Of a stretch of DNA of 14,367 nt, positions 7,037 through 13,932 are shown in pieces. Source of the DNA: DASXUC01 sp036505015 (GTDB lineage: Bacteria; Sysuimicrobiota; Sysuimicrobiia; Sysuimicrobiales; Kaftiobacteriaceae). Below the pieces are notes generated by a model. The model was not told the DNA's origin and did not search any database. It was given only the letters and a program-made list of their open reading frames with translations. The translations under genes were made by a program, and so were the position numbers. The stretch covers positions 1 through 14,367 of the forward strand of contig DASXUC010000096.1 of the NCBI GenBank assembly GCA_036505015.1, written 5' to 3'. Each line of letters opens with the position of its first letter. Positions within the stretch are counted from its first letter, which is position 1.

Positions 7037-7800
7037 TGGGCTGCCGCGTTCCCGGGTTCCCGCGTCCCGGCGTTCACGGCCTCGGCATCTGCCGCTGCCA
7101 GCTTCCGCATCGCCCGCAGCGCGATCTGGATCGCCTGCTCCTCCCCGCGCCGGTAGGCCGCTTCCCCCCAGTCCGGCTTGACCTCGGTGGGGGTGCCGTC
7201 GGATGCGAAGATCGCACCGGCGCGCCAGCCGCGGAACTGCCCGATCACAAAGAGCGTATCGGCCTCCATCTCGACGGCGATGACGTGCGAGCGGATCAGC
7301 AGATCGCGCTCCCGGTAGTCGCGGGGCGCGTAAAACGCATCGCCGCTGGCACTGACGCCGACGCGCACCGCGAAGTCCAGCTCCGCGGCGGCATCGACCA
7401 GACTGCGGGTGACCTCGAACGTAGGCACCGCCGGAAACATGGGGGGAAGATACGCGTTGCCGGTGCCTCCGAACCGCACCGAACCGGTTGAGATGATCAC
7501 GTCGCCCGCGGTCATGCCTTCCTGCAGCACCCCGCACGAGCCGACGCGGATAAACGTGTCCGCCCCCAGGTGCGCGAGTTCTTCCACCGCGATGGCCACC
7601 GTCGGCCCGCCCATCCCCGTGGCGCACACGGTCATGAACACGCCGTCGTAGGCGCCGGAGAAGACGAGGTAGCCCCTGGAATCGGTGATCAGCCGGGAGT
7701 CGGTGAACTGCGACGCAATCTTGCGGGCGCGGGCATGGTCGCCGGGCGTGAAGACATACCGCGAAATGTCGCCCGGCTCACAGCGGATGTGAAATTCCAC
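7033..7800 (-). CDS. Nucleoside phosphorylase, uridine phosphorylase-like
   Basis: This 255-residue cytosolic enzyme belongs to the PNP/UDP family, which cleaves a nucleoside with phosphate to base plus (deoxy)ribose-1-phosphate in salvage. Motifs follow E. coli Udp closely: PGDHARARKIA (phosphate-binding G20-D21), CATGMGGPTVAIAVEELAHLG (59-79), FIRVGSCG (83-90, phosphate Arg85), FPAVPTFEV (122-130) and the ribose-binding E177-M178-E179, then SDG near 200-202. The E. coli uracil-recognition segment FYPGQERY (Gln166, Arg168) is here FYAPRDY (156-162): the Gln is missing and one residue is deleted, so strict uridine specificity is not assured. The start is GTG 7800, with GGGGCGAGG just upstream. 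The last 20 or so residues are low-complexity (Ala, Gly, Asn, Glu) and abut the kinase relic, as if the 3' end had been rearranged. The sulfatase upstream on the same strand ends 95 bases away. Confidence 0.85.
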   Translation of the reverse strand: MEFHIRCEPGDISRYVFTPGDHARARKIASQFTDSRLITDSRGYLVFSGAYDGVFMTVCATGMGGPTVAIAVEELAHLGADTFIRVGSCGVLQEGMTAGDVIISTGSVRFGGTGNAYLPPMFPAVPTFEVTRSLVDAAAELDFAVRVGVSASGDAFYAPRDYRERDLLIRSHVIAVEMEADTLFVIGQFRGWRAGAIFASDGTPTEVKPDWGEAAYRRGEEQAIQIALRAMRKLAAADAEAVNAGTREPGNAAAQ

Positions 7801-7895
7801 GCCTCGCCCCAGGGAGTTATCGGGTCTTCATTCGAAGGGCGTCTTCCCAGTCCTCCCGATCGATTATCGATGATCAGGCGCACCATGGCGGAGAT

Positions 7896-9407
7896 TCATT
7901 TAGGCATGGGGACGGGGGCATCCTCGGCGGACCGGCAGGTCCCCGCCGCGCACTGCTTCAATGCCGTCAGGCGTGTACCGGCGGCGGCGAGGAACGGCGG
8001 CGGCGCGGAGGTGATCAGGTTCTGCAGCTCAAACGGATCCTGCCGTAAGTCGTAGAGCTCCCGGTCCCCGGTGGCATACTCGATGTAGATGTAGTCGCGC
8101 GTGCGCAGCGCCGCCAGCGTCGGGACGCCACGCGTGAATCCTCGTCTTGGCGCGACGGGCGGCGGACTCGTTCCCCCATCCGTCTCGGCTTCCTCCGCCC
8201 GCTCTTGGGCCCAGTGCTCGATGAGCACCGACTGGCGCCACCGGTCGAGCGGCGGGAGGGTCGATCTCAGCAGGGGCCGCAGGGACCGTCCGTCGACGAA
8301 GGCCGGCGGGGCCGCACCGGCAAGATCCGCCCACGTCGGTGCCAGGTCGATGTTGAGCGCAAGATGGGGAACGGTCCGCCCGGCCGGTACTCCGGGGCCC
8401 ACAACGATCAGCGGGACGCTGATGTCCTCCTCGTATGCGGTGTTCTTCCCCAGCAGCAGGCGGTGGTCTCCGAAGTGAAATCCGTTGTCCGAACTGAAGA
8501 AGATATAGGTCCTCTCCAGCTGGCCACTTGCGCGCAGGGCATCGACCACCGCCGCGACCAGGTCATCGACGGCCATCAGCGACCGCAGCCGGCGTTGGTA
8601 GACGAAGTCGATCGCCGCAATCTGCCTCGGGGTCAGCGGGCTCACCCCGCGCAGCCAGGAAGGTTTGTCGCTGACGTCCGGTTCGTTGAACGACGGACTG
8701 CGCGCTGCCGTCGCCGCCACAGGCGCCTGCCGGTACCGCGGCGCCGGGGTCGCCGGCATGTGCGGGGCATAGGTGGCCAGGTGGATGAAGAAGGGTCTGC
8801 TTCCTTGATGGATGAACGCGACCGCCTTCCTGGCGAGCACATCGGTCAGGTAATCTTCGGGGCTGCTGCCGTAGGCGACGATGCTCCCATTTTCGTTCAT
8901 GCGGTAGTTGAAATTGAAGTATGGGTTGCCGCCGGCCGGACTGTCCCACTCGTCCCAGCCCGGGGGCACGTAGGTCGGTGAGACGGACCGCGGGTAACCG
9001 TTCAGATACTTGCCGAAATACCCTGTGCGGTACCCGGCAGCACGGAGCCACGTGGCGATCGTGGACGCTTCATCTCCCCGGGCGTGGAAGGTCTCGAAGC
9101 CGCCCAGCGGCGGCACGTTTCCTCGGACGCCGGTGTTGTGCGCGTACTGGCCGCGTAGGATCGATGACCGCGATGGGCAGCACAGCGCGTACGACACGAA
9201 GTAGTTCGAGAAGCTCACGCCGCGCGCCGCCAGCAGCGCCTGCACTTTGGGCATCGACCCGATGTCTGCGAGCGTCTGATCGTCGGTGAGGATGAAGACG
9301 ATGTTGGGTTTTTCCACTGGGGCCGCGCCGCCGCGAAGTGCCGGAGCGACCGCGGTGCTGAGGATCAGCGTAAAAGTGACGGCGATCACGGAAATGGTCG
9401 AGCGCAT
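7896..9407 (-). CDS. Exported type I (formylglycine) sulfatase
   Basis: This 503-residue protein has a Sec signal peptide (about residues 1-25) followed by the sulfatase fold; it hydrolyses sulfate esters outside the cytoplasmic membrane. Active-site elements are all present: metal ligands D42-D43 in FILTDDQ, the C76-x-P78-S79-R80 signature (within ALCCPSRSSILRG) whose Cys76 would become formylglycine, K133 in GYFGKYLNGY, H216 in APHMPAT, D307-N308 in FFSSDNGFHFGDH and K321 in LLGKNTAYEEDI. The C-terminus carries the usual ELYDLRQDPFELQNL. Sequence style is that of N-acetylglucosamine-6-sulfatase/choline-sulfatase-like enzymes, but the natural substrate (glycan, mucin, other) cannot be read off. 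I chose ATG 9407 because GTGAGG (9414-9419, minus strand) is a fitting ribosome-binding site; GTG 9419 would add four residues. No formylglycine-generating enzyme is in the window. It is divergent from the radical SAM gene. Confidence 0.9.
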   Translation of the reverse strand: MRSTISVIAVTFTLILSTAVAPALRGGAAPVEKPNIVFILTDDQTLADIGSMPKVQALLAARGVSFSNYFVSYALCCPSRSSILRGQYAHNTGVRGNVPPLGGFETFHARGDEASTIATWLRAAGYRTGYFGKYLNGYPRSVSPTYVPPGWDEWDSPAGGNPYFNFNYRMNENGSIVAYGSSPEDYLTDVLARKAVAFIHQGSRPFFIHLATYAPHMPATPAPRYRQAPVAATAARSPSFNEPDVSDKPSWLRGVSPLTPRQIAAIDFVYQRRLRSLMAVDDLVAAVVDALRASGQLERTYIFFSSDNGFHFGDHRLLLGKNTAYEEDISVPLIVVGPGVPAGRTVPHLALNIDLAPTWADLAGAAPPAFVDGRSLRPLLRSTLPPLDRWRQSVLIEHWAQERAEEAETDGGTSPPPVAPRRGFTRGVPTLAALRTRDYIYIEYATGDRELYDLRQDPFELQNLITSAPPPFLAAAGTRLTALKQCAAGTCRSAEDAPVPMPK

Positions 9408-9451
9408 CGGCAACCTCACGACGGTGGACGGTACGACCTATCGCAATTAGA

Positions 9452-9463
9452 CGGCTGCAGCCG
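9452..9463. promoter_or_regulatory. 12-bp perfect palindrome between divergent genes
   Basis: CGGCTGCAGCCG is a perfect 12-bp palindrome, 44 bases before the sulfatase start and 70 bases before the radical SAM start used here. Its place between two divergent genes makes it a possible operator or a short hairpin. Nothing else supports a specific regulator, and a 12-bp GC-rich palindrome can arise by chance. Confidence 0.3.
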
Positions 9464-9496
9464 AAATCAGGTTTGAGATTTGCGAGGTGTTCGGGA

Positions 9497-9523
9497 TTGA
9501 CTCAAACATATGTTCGATATTAT
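9497..9523 (+). promoter_or_regulatory. Possible promoter of the radical SAM gene
   Basis: TTGACT (9497-9502, five of six to the -35 consensus) and TATTAT (9518-9523, five of six to the -10) are separated by 15 bases, shorter than the preferred 17. The local sequence is AT-rich in a GC-rich genome. A transcript from here would begin near 9530 and reach ATG 9534 with almost no leader, which fits the lack of a Shine-Dalgarno. Confidence 0.35.
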
Positions 9524-9533
9524 TCTGGCTTTA

Positions 9534-10562
9534 ATGACTCAGGAATCTCTTCATCTAATAGACGAATTCTCATCCCCCTCCAACGACCCCCAGATCGCGT
9601 CGCGTCCGGAATTGAAACCGCGCCTGTTTGCCGCGACCGGCGCGCGGATCAACCCCCAGGTCGAGTGGGTCGAGATCCAGGTGAAGTCCGTCCTCAACCG
9701 CGTTCAGGGTATGGGTTTCGACTGGTCGATCAATCCCTACAGAGGATGCGCTCATGCGTGCGTTTACTGTTTTGCTCGCAAGACGCACTGGTACCTTGAT
9801 CAGGACGGCATCAACAACTGGTCATCGCGGATCTTCGTGAAGGTGAACGCTCCGGAAATCCTGCGTAAGGAGCTGGCCAAACCGAGCTGGACGCGAGAGG
9901 AAGTACACCTCGGTACAGCCACCGATCCTTATCAGCCCGCTGAGGGCGCCTACCGGGTGACCCGCTGCATCCTCGAGGCCCTGCGGGATTTTGCCACTCC
10001 TGTCTCCATCCTCACCAAATCGACCATGGTGCTGAGAGACAAGGATGTTCTCGCGGAACTCGCGAGGGGACCCGGTGCCACAGTCTGTTTCAGTATCACG
10101 ACGGTCGATCCGAAGGTCGGACGTGAGATTGAACCGGATGTGCCGCCGCCTATTCGCCGGCTCGAAGTGATGCGGCAGCTGGCAGATGCTGGCATCGACA
10201 CGGCGGTGCTGCTTGCTCCCGTGCTCCCTGGAATTACCGACGATCCCAAGAGTCTCGAATCCGTCGTCCGCGCGGCCAAACGGTACCACGCCGGTGCGCT
10301 GTGGACCAACGCGCTGCACCTCGGCGACGTAACGCGTGAGGCGTTCTTTGCATATCTGGTGAAGTATCGGCCCGCGCTGGTACCCGAGTACGAACGCCTG
10401 TATCGCGGCAAATACGCGCCGACATCGTACCGGCGCCGCGTACACGAAGTCGTCGCCGCCCTGAAGAAGCAAGCAGGTTTTTCAGCCCGCGTGCACACTG
10501 ACGACGCCTCCCCGGGAAAGGCCACCCGGCCCGTAGCCGACCAGGTACTTCTATTTCCGTAG
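9534..10562 (+). CDS. Radical SAM protein, Rv2578c / spore-photoproduct-lyase-like family
   Basis: This protein of about 342 residues (350 if ATG 9510 is used) carries the radical SAM cluster motif C-x3-C-x2-C in YRGCAHACVYCFAR, preceded by the family-typical NPYRGC context. Further group signatures follow: FVKVNAPEILRKEL, LGTATDPYQPAEG, ILTKSTMVLRDKDVLAEL, SITTVDP and REIEPDVPPPIRRLEVM, then LLAPVLPGITD. These mark the actinobacterial Rv2578c-type group, annotated as radical SAM or SplB-like. They bind a [4Fe-4S] cluster and SAM and make a 5'-deoxyadenosyl radical; the biological substrate of the group is, to my knowledge, unassigned. There is no SPASM extension, so it is not a typical sulfatase-maturating enzyme despite facing a sulfatase gene. 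I prefer ATG 9534 because a promoter-like sequence overlaps 9510 and neither start has a Shine-Dalgarno. Confidence 0.85.
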   Translation: MTQESLHLIDEFSSPSNDPQIASRPELKPRLFAATGARINPQVEWVEIQVKSVLNRVQGMGFDWSINPYRGCAHACVYCFARKTHWYLDQDGINNWSSRIFVKVNAPEILRKELAKPSWTREEVHLGTATDPYQPAEGAYRVTRCILEALRDFATPVSILTKSTMVLRDKDVLAELARGPGATVCFSITTVDPKVGREIEPDVPPPIRRLEVMRQLADAGIDTAVLLAPVLPGITDDPKSLESVVRAAKRYHAGALWTNALHLGDVTREAFFAYLVKYRPALVPEYERLYRGKYAPTSYRRRVHEVVAALKKQAGFSARVHTDDASPGKATRPVADQVLLFP

Positions 10563-10648
10563 GCTAGATCACCGCCAATCCCAGCGTCTGACCACGCCAA
10601 ATCCTGGCCCGGGCGCGGCAGGAGTTCCCGGAGGCGGAAAGAACATCC

Positions 10649-10671
10649 AATTGTCCAACCAATGGACCATT
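10649..10671. promoter_or_regulatory. Candidate FadR/GntR operator overlapping the regulator start codon
   Basis: The arms AATTGTCCA (10649-10657) and TGGACCATT (10663-10671) form an inverted repeat with eight of nine positions matching and a 5-base spacer. Inside it, TTGTCCAACCA (10651-10661) fits the loose t-n-G-T-n3-A-C-n-a form of FadR-subfamily GntR operators. It overlaps ATG 10662, so a bound repressor would block expression of its own gene and the oxidoreductase operon behind it. Autoregulation is inferred from position and symmetry. Confidence 0.45.
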
Positions 10672-11408
10672 CCTCAGTCCAGCAGTCAACAATTCCTGTG
10701 ATTCCTGGGGCGGTGACCCGCGATCTCGAGCGGATCCGCAAGACCAGGGTCTACGAGGAAGTCCTCGCCCAGATCCAGCGGCTCATCAGCGACGGCCGGC
10801 TGAAGCCCGGCGACAAACTCCCCCCCGAGCGTGAACTCGCCGAAGCATTCAGCGTCAGCCGGACGTCGGTCCGCGACGCTATCCGCGTACTGGAACTGAT
10901 GGGTTTGCTGGAGCCCCGTCAGGGTGAGGGGACCGTCGTACGTGACCTCTCCCCGGATTCACTGGTCAACCCGCTCGCGTCGCTGCTGGTCCGCAACAAG
11001 ATGCTCATGGCGGAGCTCCTCGACGTTCGTAAGTTCATCGAACCGCCGGTCGCCGCCCGGGCGGCGCTGCATGCCACCGACGCGGAGTTGATCCACTTTC
11101 AGGAGATTCTCCTGCGGCAGGAGCAAAAGGTCCGCCGCGGGGAGCTGGCGATAGACGAAGACTCCGAGTTCCACTACGCGATCGCCACGGCCGCGCGCAA
11201 CAGCGTGGTACTGCGTGTGCTGGATGTGCTGATGGACTTGTTGAAGGAAAGTCGCGAGCGCTCGCTGCAGGTCGCCGGCCGGTTGCAGCGGTCGTTCGAA
11301 GGGCACCGCCGCATTGTGTCGGCGCTGCAGTCTAGGAACGCTGCGACGGCTGAGGCGGCGATGCGGCAGCATCTAGAAGAGATTGAAGAAGTACTCTTGA
11401 CGCGTTAG
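10662..11408 (+). CDS. GntR-family transcriptional regulator, FadR subfamily (FCD domain)
   Basis: The 248-residue protein has a GntR winged helix at about residues 27-95: VYEEVLAQIQRLISDGRLKPGDKLPPERELAEAF in outline, then SVSRTSVRDAIRVLELMGLLEPRQGEGTVV as recognition helix and wing. The effector part at about 110-245 is an FCD all-helical domain. Its usual metal/carboxylate ligands are visible as D167-x3-H171 (DSEFH), H215 (EGHRRIV) and H237 (RQHLEEI). FCD regulators such as GlcC and LldR respond to small carboxylic acids, which suits a regulator placed 11 bases ahead of a 2-oxoacid or oxalate oxidoreductase operon. ATG 10662 has no good Shine-Dalgarno; in-frame GTG codons at 10698 and 10713 are alternatives that would place the inverted repeat wholly upstream of the gene. 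Family is certain, effector inferred. Confidence 0.9.
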   Translation: MDHSSVQQSTIPVIPGAVTRDLERIRKTRVYEEVLAQIQRLISDGRLKPGDKLPPERELAEAFSVSRTSVRDAIRVLELMGLLEPRQGEGTVVRDLSPDSLVNPLASLLVRNKMLMAELLDVRKFIEPPVAARAALHATDAELIHFQEILLRQEQKVRRGELAIDEDSEFHYAIATAARNSVVLRVLDVLMDLLKESRERSLQVAGRLQRSFEGHRRIVSALQSRNAATAEAAMRQHLEEIEEVLLTR

Positions 11409-11419
11409 GGAGGAATCCG

Positions 11420-12667
11420 ATGGGTGAGCTCTACGCAGTCGAAATCGTCTACCGCGGCATCTTCCAGAAGAATCTGGCCAAGAACATCAGCCGTGGGATT
11501 GCACTGGCCGCGAAATACGACGGCAAGATGGGGATCTCGTTCGGGCGCTACGGCGACAGCCCCGAGCGCAACGGCATCCCGGCCAAGAACTTCGCCATCA
11601 TCGGCACCGACGAGGAAACCCTGCAGGAAGGGATGGCGAAGTACGAGCCCAAGGAGGTCGACGTCACTATCTCCGTCGACGACACCCTGGCCAAGGGTGT
11701 CGAGTCCTGGGCCTGGTACGGGCTGCAGCCGATCAACCGGCTGCTCAAGCCCGGCGGCACGCTGATCGTGACCTCGATGCTGGAACCCGAGAACATCATC
11801 GAGATGGCCCACCGCAAAGAGACGCCCTACAAACTGGCGGTGGTCAAGGCCGTCCCGAGCTTCGCAGGCCTGTGGGTCTACAAGGACGATCATACCGACG
11901 TGCGGATCCTGGGCGCCATCGCGCGGGTGCTCCCCGATCTGTTCAGCATCAATTCGGTGGAGCAGGCGATCATGGAGGAGTGGAACGATCCCCTCAAAGC
12001 CATCTCCGCGCGCAAGGCGTACGATCGCACCACCACGCGCATAGTGCAGCCGACGGAGGGCAACCCGGAGAAGCCGTACGAGTTTACGTTCCCGAAGTGG
12101 TGGGAGATGCGGGAGGGGGTGGCGATCCCGAGCATCCCGATGGGCGAGGGCTTCAGCGATCCGGCCACCGGCGTCGTGGGCGGGTACCGGCCCGACCGCA
12201 ACCCGGTGTTCAAGAAGTTCTCCACCCGCACGATGCGGCCGGTCGTGGACTTCGACACGTGCGTGAAGTGCACGCTGTGCTGGCTGCAGTGTCCGGATTC
12301 CTGCTTTGACGTGACCCCGGACGGGTTTTACGACGCGAACATGAGCGCCTGCTGCGGCTGCGGCGTGTGCGAGGCCGTCTGCCCCGTGGAGCACTGCATC
12401 ACCATGGTCAACGAATCCGAGTTCGCGAATCTCGACAGCCAGTGGGAGATGTGGAAGAAGGACAAGGCCGCGTACAAAACCTGGCTGCAGCAGAAGATCG
12501 CGGTGGTGCCCGAACGCTCCCACGGGTTCCGCTTCCGCGGGCAGTACGAGGAACAGGTCTCGACACTCGTCGCCGAAGGGCTGGCGGGCACCGCCGGCAG
12601 CGGCGAGGAGATCACGGAACAGATTGTGAGCGAGTCCGGCGAAGCCAGCGCGGGAGGGGTCGAATAA
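11420..12667 (+). CDS. 2-oxoacid/oxalate:ferredoxin oxidoreductase, fused gamma-delta subunit
   Basis: The 415-residue protein joins a gamma domain (about 1-200) to a two-cluster ferredoxin (delta) domain (about 270-335). Cluster ligands are C281-x2-C284-x2-C287-x3-C291-P and C311-x2-C314-x2-C317-x3-C321-P, with extra C295, C312 and C326. The gamma part lacks the GRGGQG motif common in PorG (here VYRGIFQKN) but keeps the later pattern KYDGKMGISFGRYGDSPERNG. In oxalate oxidoreductase of Moorella the gamma chain is likewise a gamma-ferredoxin fusion. After the ferredoxin there is an extra tail of about 85 residues, mostly charged and ending in a low-complexity Gly/Ser/Glu stretch, which I do not recognise. 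It would carry electrons from the TPP site to soluble ferredoxin. GGGAGGA lies six bases before ATG 11420. Its stop overlaps the alpha start by one base (TAATG). Confidence 0.88.
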   Translation: MGELYAVEIVYRGIFQKNLAKNISRGIALAAKYDGKMGISFGRYGDSPERNGIPAKNFAIIGTDEETLQEGMAKYEPKEVDVTISVDDTLAKGVESWAWYGLQPINRLLKPGGTLIVTSMLEPENIIEMAHRKETPYKLAVVKAVPSFAGLWVYKDDHTDVRILGAIARVLPDLFSINSVEQAIMEEWNDPLKAISARKAYDRTTTRIVQPTEGNPEKPYEFTFPKWWEMREGVAIPSIPMGEGFSDPATGVVGGYRPDRNPVFKKFSTRTMRPVVDFDTCVKCTLCWLQCPDSCFDVTPDGFYDANMSACCGCGVCEAVCPVEHCITMVNESEFANLDSQWEMWKKDKAAYKTWLQQKIAVVPERSHGFRFRGQYEEQVSTLVAEGLAGTAGSGEEITEQIVSESGEASAGGVE

Positions 12668-13884
12668 TGGCGCAGCTGATCGAGCAGGCGAAGAAGGAGA
12701 AGGAAGCCCTCATCAGTGGGAGCGAGGCGATCGCCGTCGCCTGCAAGCTGGCCGACGTCGACGTGATCACCGCGTATCCGATCCGGCCGTACGACACGGT
12801 GATGCAGTACGTGGCGAAGTTAGTGGCGAACGGGGAGCTGGACTGCGAGTACATCGTGGCCGAATCCGAGCACTCGCAGTTCGAGATCGTCAAACATGCC
12901 TCCGCCGCCGGCGCGCGCGTCTTCTGCGGCAGTAGCGGCGTCGGCTGGATGTACGCCTTTGAGGCGCTGACCGTAACCCCGGCGCTGCGCATCCCGATGG
13001 TGGCGATGGTGGGCAACCGCGCCCTGGACGATCCCGGCGCGTTCGGCGTCGAGCACAACGACGCGCTGGCGGTCCGCGACCTCGGCTGGCAGCTGGTCTG
13101 GGTCGATACCGCGCAGGAGGCGCTGGACGTAGCGTTGATGGCGTACCGGATCGCGGAGGACCGCCGGGTGTTCCTGCCGGTCGCGATCGGCTGTGACGGA
13201 GCGTTTCTCACGCACTCGCAGACGATGGTCAAGATTCCGTCCCAGGAAGCCGTGGACGAGTTCCTCCCGCCGTACAACCGCGGCGACCTGCTGCTGCACC
13301 CGGACAACCCGATCACCATTGCCCCGCAGGTGAACGAGGACTGGCTGATGGAACTGCGCAAGCAGAACGATGAAGCGATGAAGCGCGCGCAGAAAGTGAT
13401 CCCCGAAGTGTACGCTGATTTCGAGCGCATCTTCGGCCGGTCCTACGGCAACCCGTTCTTTGAGGAGTACATGATCGACGACGCCGACGTCGTGCTGATG
13501 GGGATGGGTACGCTGTCGATCCCGGTCAAAGTGGCCATCCGGCAGATGCGCAAAGAGGGGAAGAAGGTCGGCTTCGTGCGGCTGCGCTGGTTCCGGCCCT
13601 TCCCGGCCGAGCTGCTGGCGGCGACGCTGGGTCGGTACAAGGCGGTGGGGGTGATCGATCGCGACTACTCGTTTGGCTCCCCCTACTTCAGCGGCGTGCT
13701 GGCAACGGAGACGCGCGGCGCGCTGTATCCTGCCGCAAAGCGCCCGCCGGTGTTGGGGTTCATCTGCGGCCTCGGCGGCCGCGAGGTCACCGTGCCCGAT
13801 GTGAAGCGGATGAGCGACATGCTGCTCGCCGCCGCGTCGGGACAGCCGCAAGCACAAACCACTTGGATCGGTGTACGGGAATGA
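12667..13884 (+). CDS. 2-oxoacid/oxalate:ferredoxin oxidoreductase, alpha subunit (probable oxalate type)
   Basis: The 405-residue chain has the pyrimidine-binding domain of PFOR-type enzymes at the N-terminus and the transketolase C-terminal-like domain II (from about residue 285, DDADVVLMGMGTLSIPVKVAI). The substrate loop reads AYPIRPYDT with Arg40, where pyruvate enzymes have YPITP with Thr. Other positions recalled from the Moorella oxalate oxidoreductase structures (Arg31, Arg109, Asp112, Phe117) correspond at a constant offset of nine to Arg40, Arg118, Asp121 and Phe126 in NRALDDPGAFG. This argues for oxalate as substrate: oxalate to two CO2 with two electrons to ferredoxin, no CoA needed. 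The residue recall is from memory and should be aligned. Translation is coupled to the upstream gamma-delta gene (TAATG), and a 16-codon frame starts within its stop. Confidence 0.85.
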   Translation: MAQLIEQAKKEKEALISGSEAIAVACKLADVDVITAYPIRPYDTVMQYVAKLVANGELDCEYIVAESEHSQFEIVKHASAAGARVFCGSSGVGWMYAFEALTVTPALRIPMVAMVGNRALDDPGAFGVEHNDALAVRDLGWQLVWVDTAQEALDVALMAYRIAEDRRVFLPVAIGCDGAFLTHSQTMVKIPSQEAVDEFLPPYNRGDLLLHPDNPITIAPQVNEDWLMELRKQNDEAMKRAQKVIPEVYADFERIFGRSYGNPFFEEYMIDDADVVLMGMGTLSIPVKVAIRQMRKEGKKVGFVRLRWFRPFPAELLAATLGRYKAVGVIDRDYSFGSPYFSGVLATETRGALYPAAKRPPVLGFICGLGGREVTVPDVKRMSDMLLAAASGQPQAQTTWIGVRE

Positions 13885-13931
13885 GCGACATCCGCAGGTA
13901 TGTGGTGCGGGTAATAGAAGGAGGAGTCTAA
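13881..13931 (+). CDS. Possible 16-residue coupling peptide between alpha and beta genes
   Basis: ATG 13881 overlaps the alpha stop (ATGA) and encodes MSDIRRYVVRVIEGGV, ending in TAA 13929-13931, one base before the beta ATG at 13933. The beta Shine-Dalgarno lies inside its last codons. Ribosomes leaving alpha could restart here and be delivered to beta. It resembles no known protein and may be a translational bridge rather than a functional peptide, or chance. Confidence 0.35.
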   Translation: MSDIRRYVVRVIEGGV

Positions 13932-13932
13932 C

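Noticed and set aside
7859..7873. ATCGAT repeated around a single T (palindrome) between the sulfatase and nucleoside phosphorylase genes.
   Set aside because: It is too short and isolated to assign as an operator or attachment site.
9534..10562. Radical SAM protein as an anaerobic sulfatase-maturating enzyme serving the divergent sulfatase.
   Set aside because: It lacks the SPASM cysteines and carries the distinctive motifs of the Rv2578c/SPL-like group instead.
10605..10620. TGGCCCG, four bases, CGGCA resembles a sigma-54 promoter (GG and GC at the right spacing) upstream of the GntR gene.
   Set aside because: The TT before the GC is missing, the match is mostly G and C in a GC-rich region, and no sigma-54 activator is nearby.
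10602..10623. Hairpin TCCTG...CAGGA after the radical SAM gene as a terminator.
   Set aside because: The stem has a bulge and is short, and no T-run follows.
11405..12523. Long minus-strand open frames opposite the oxidoreductase genes (also 12820-14346).
   Set aside because: They are antisense shadows of GC-rich coding sequence, rich in His, Arg and Gly with no recognisable motif, and the plus-strand proteins are unambiguous.
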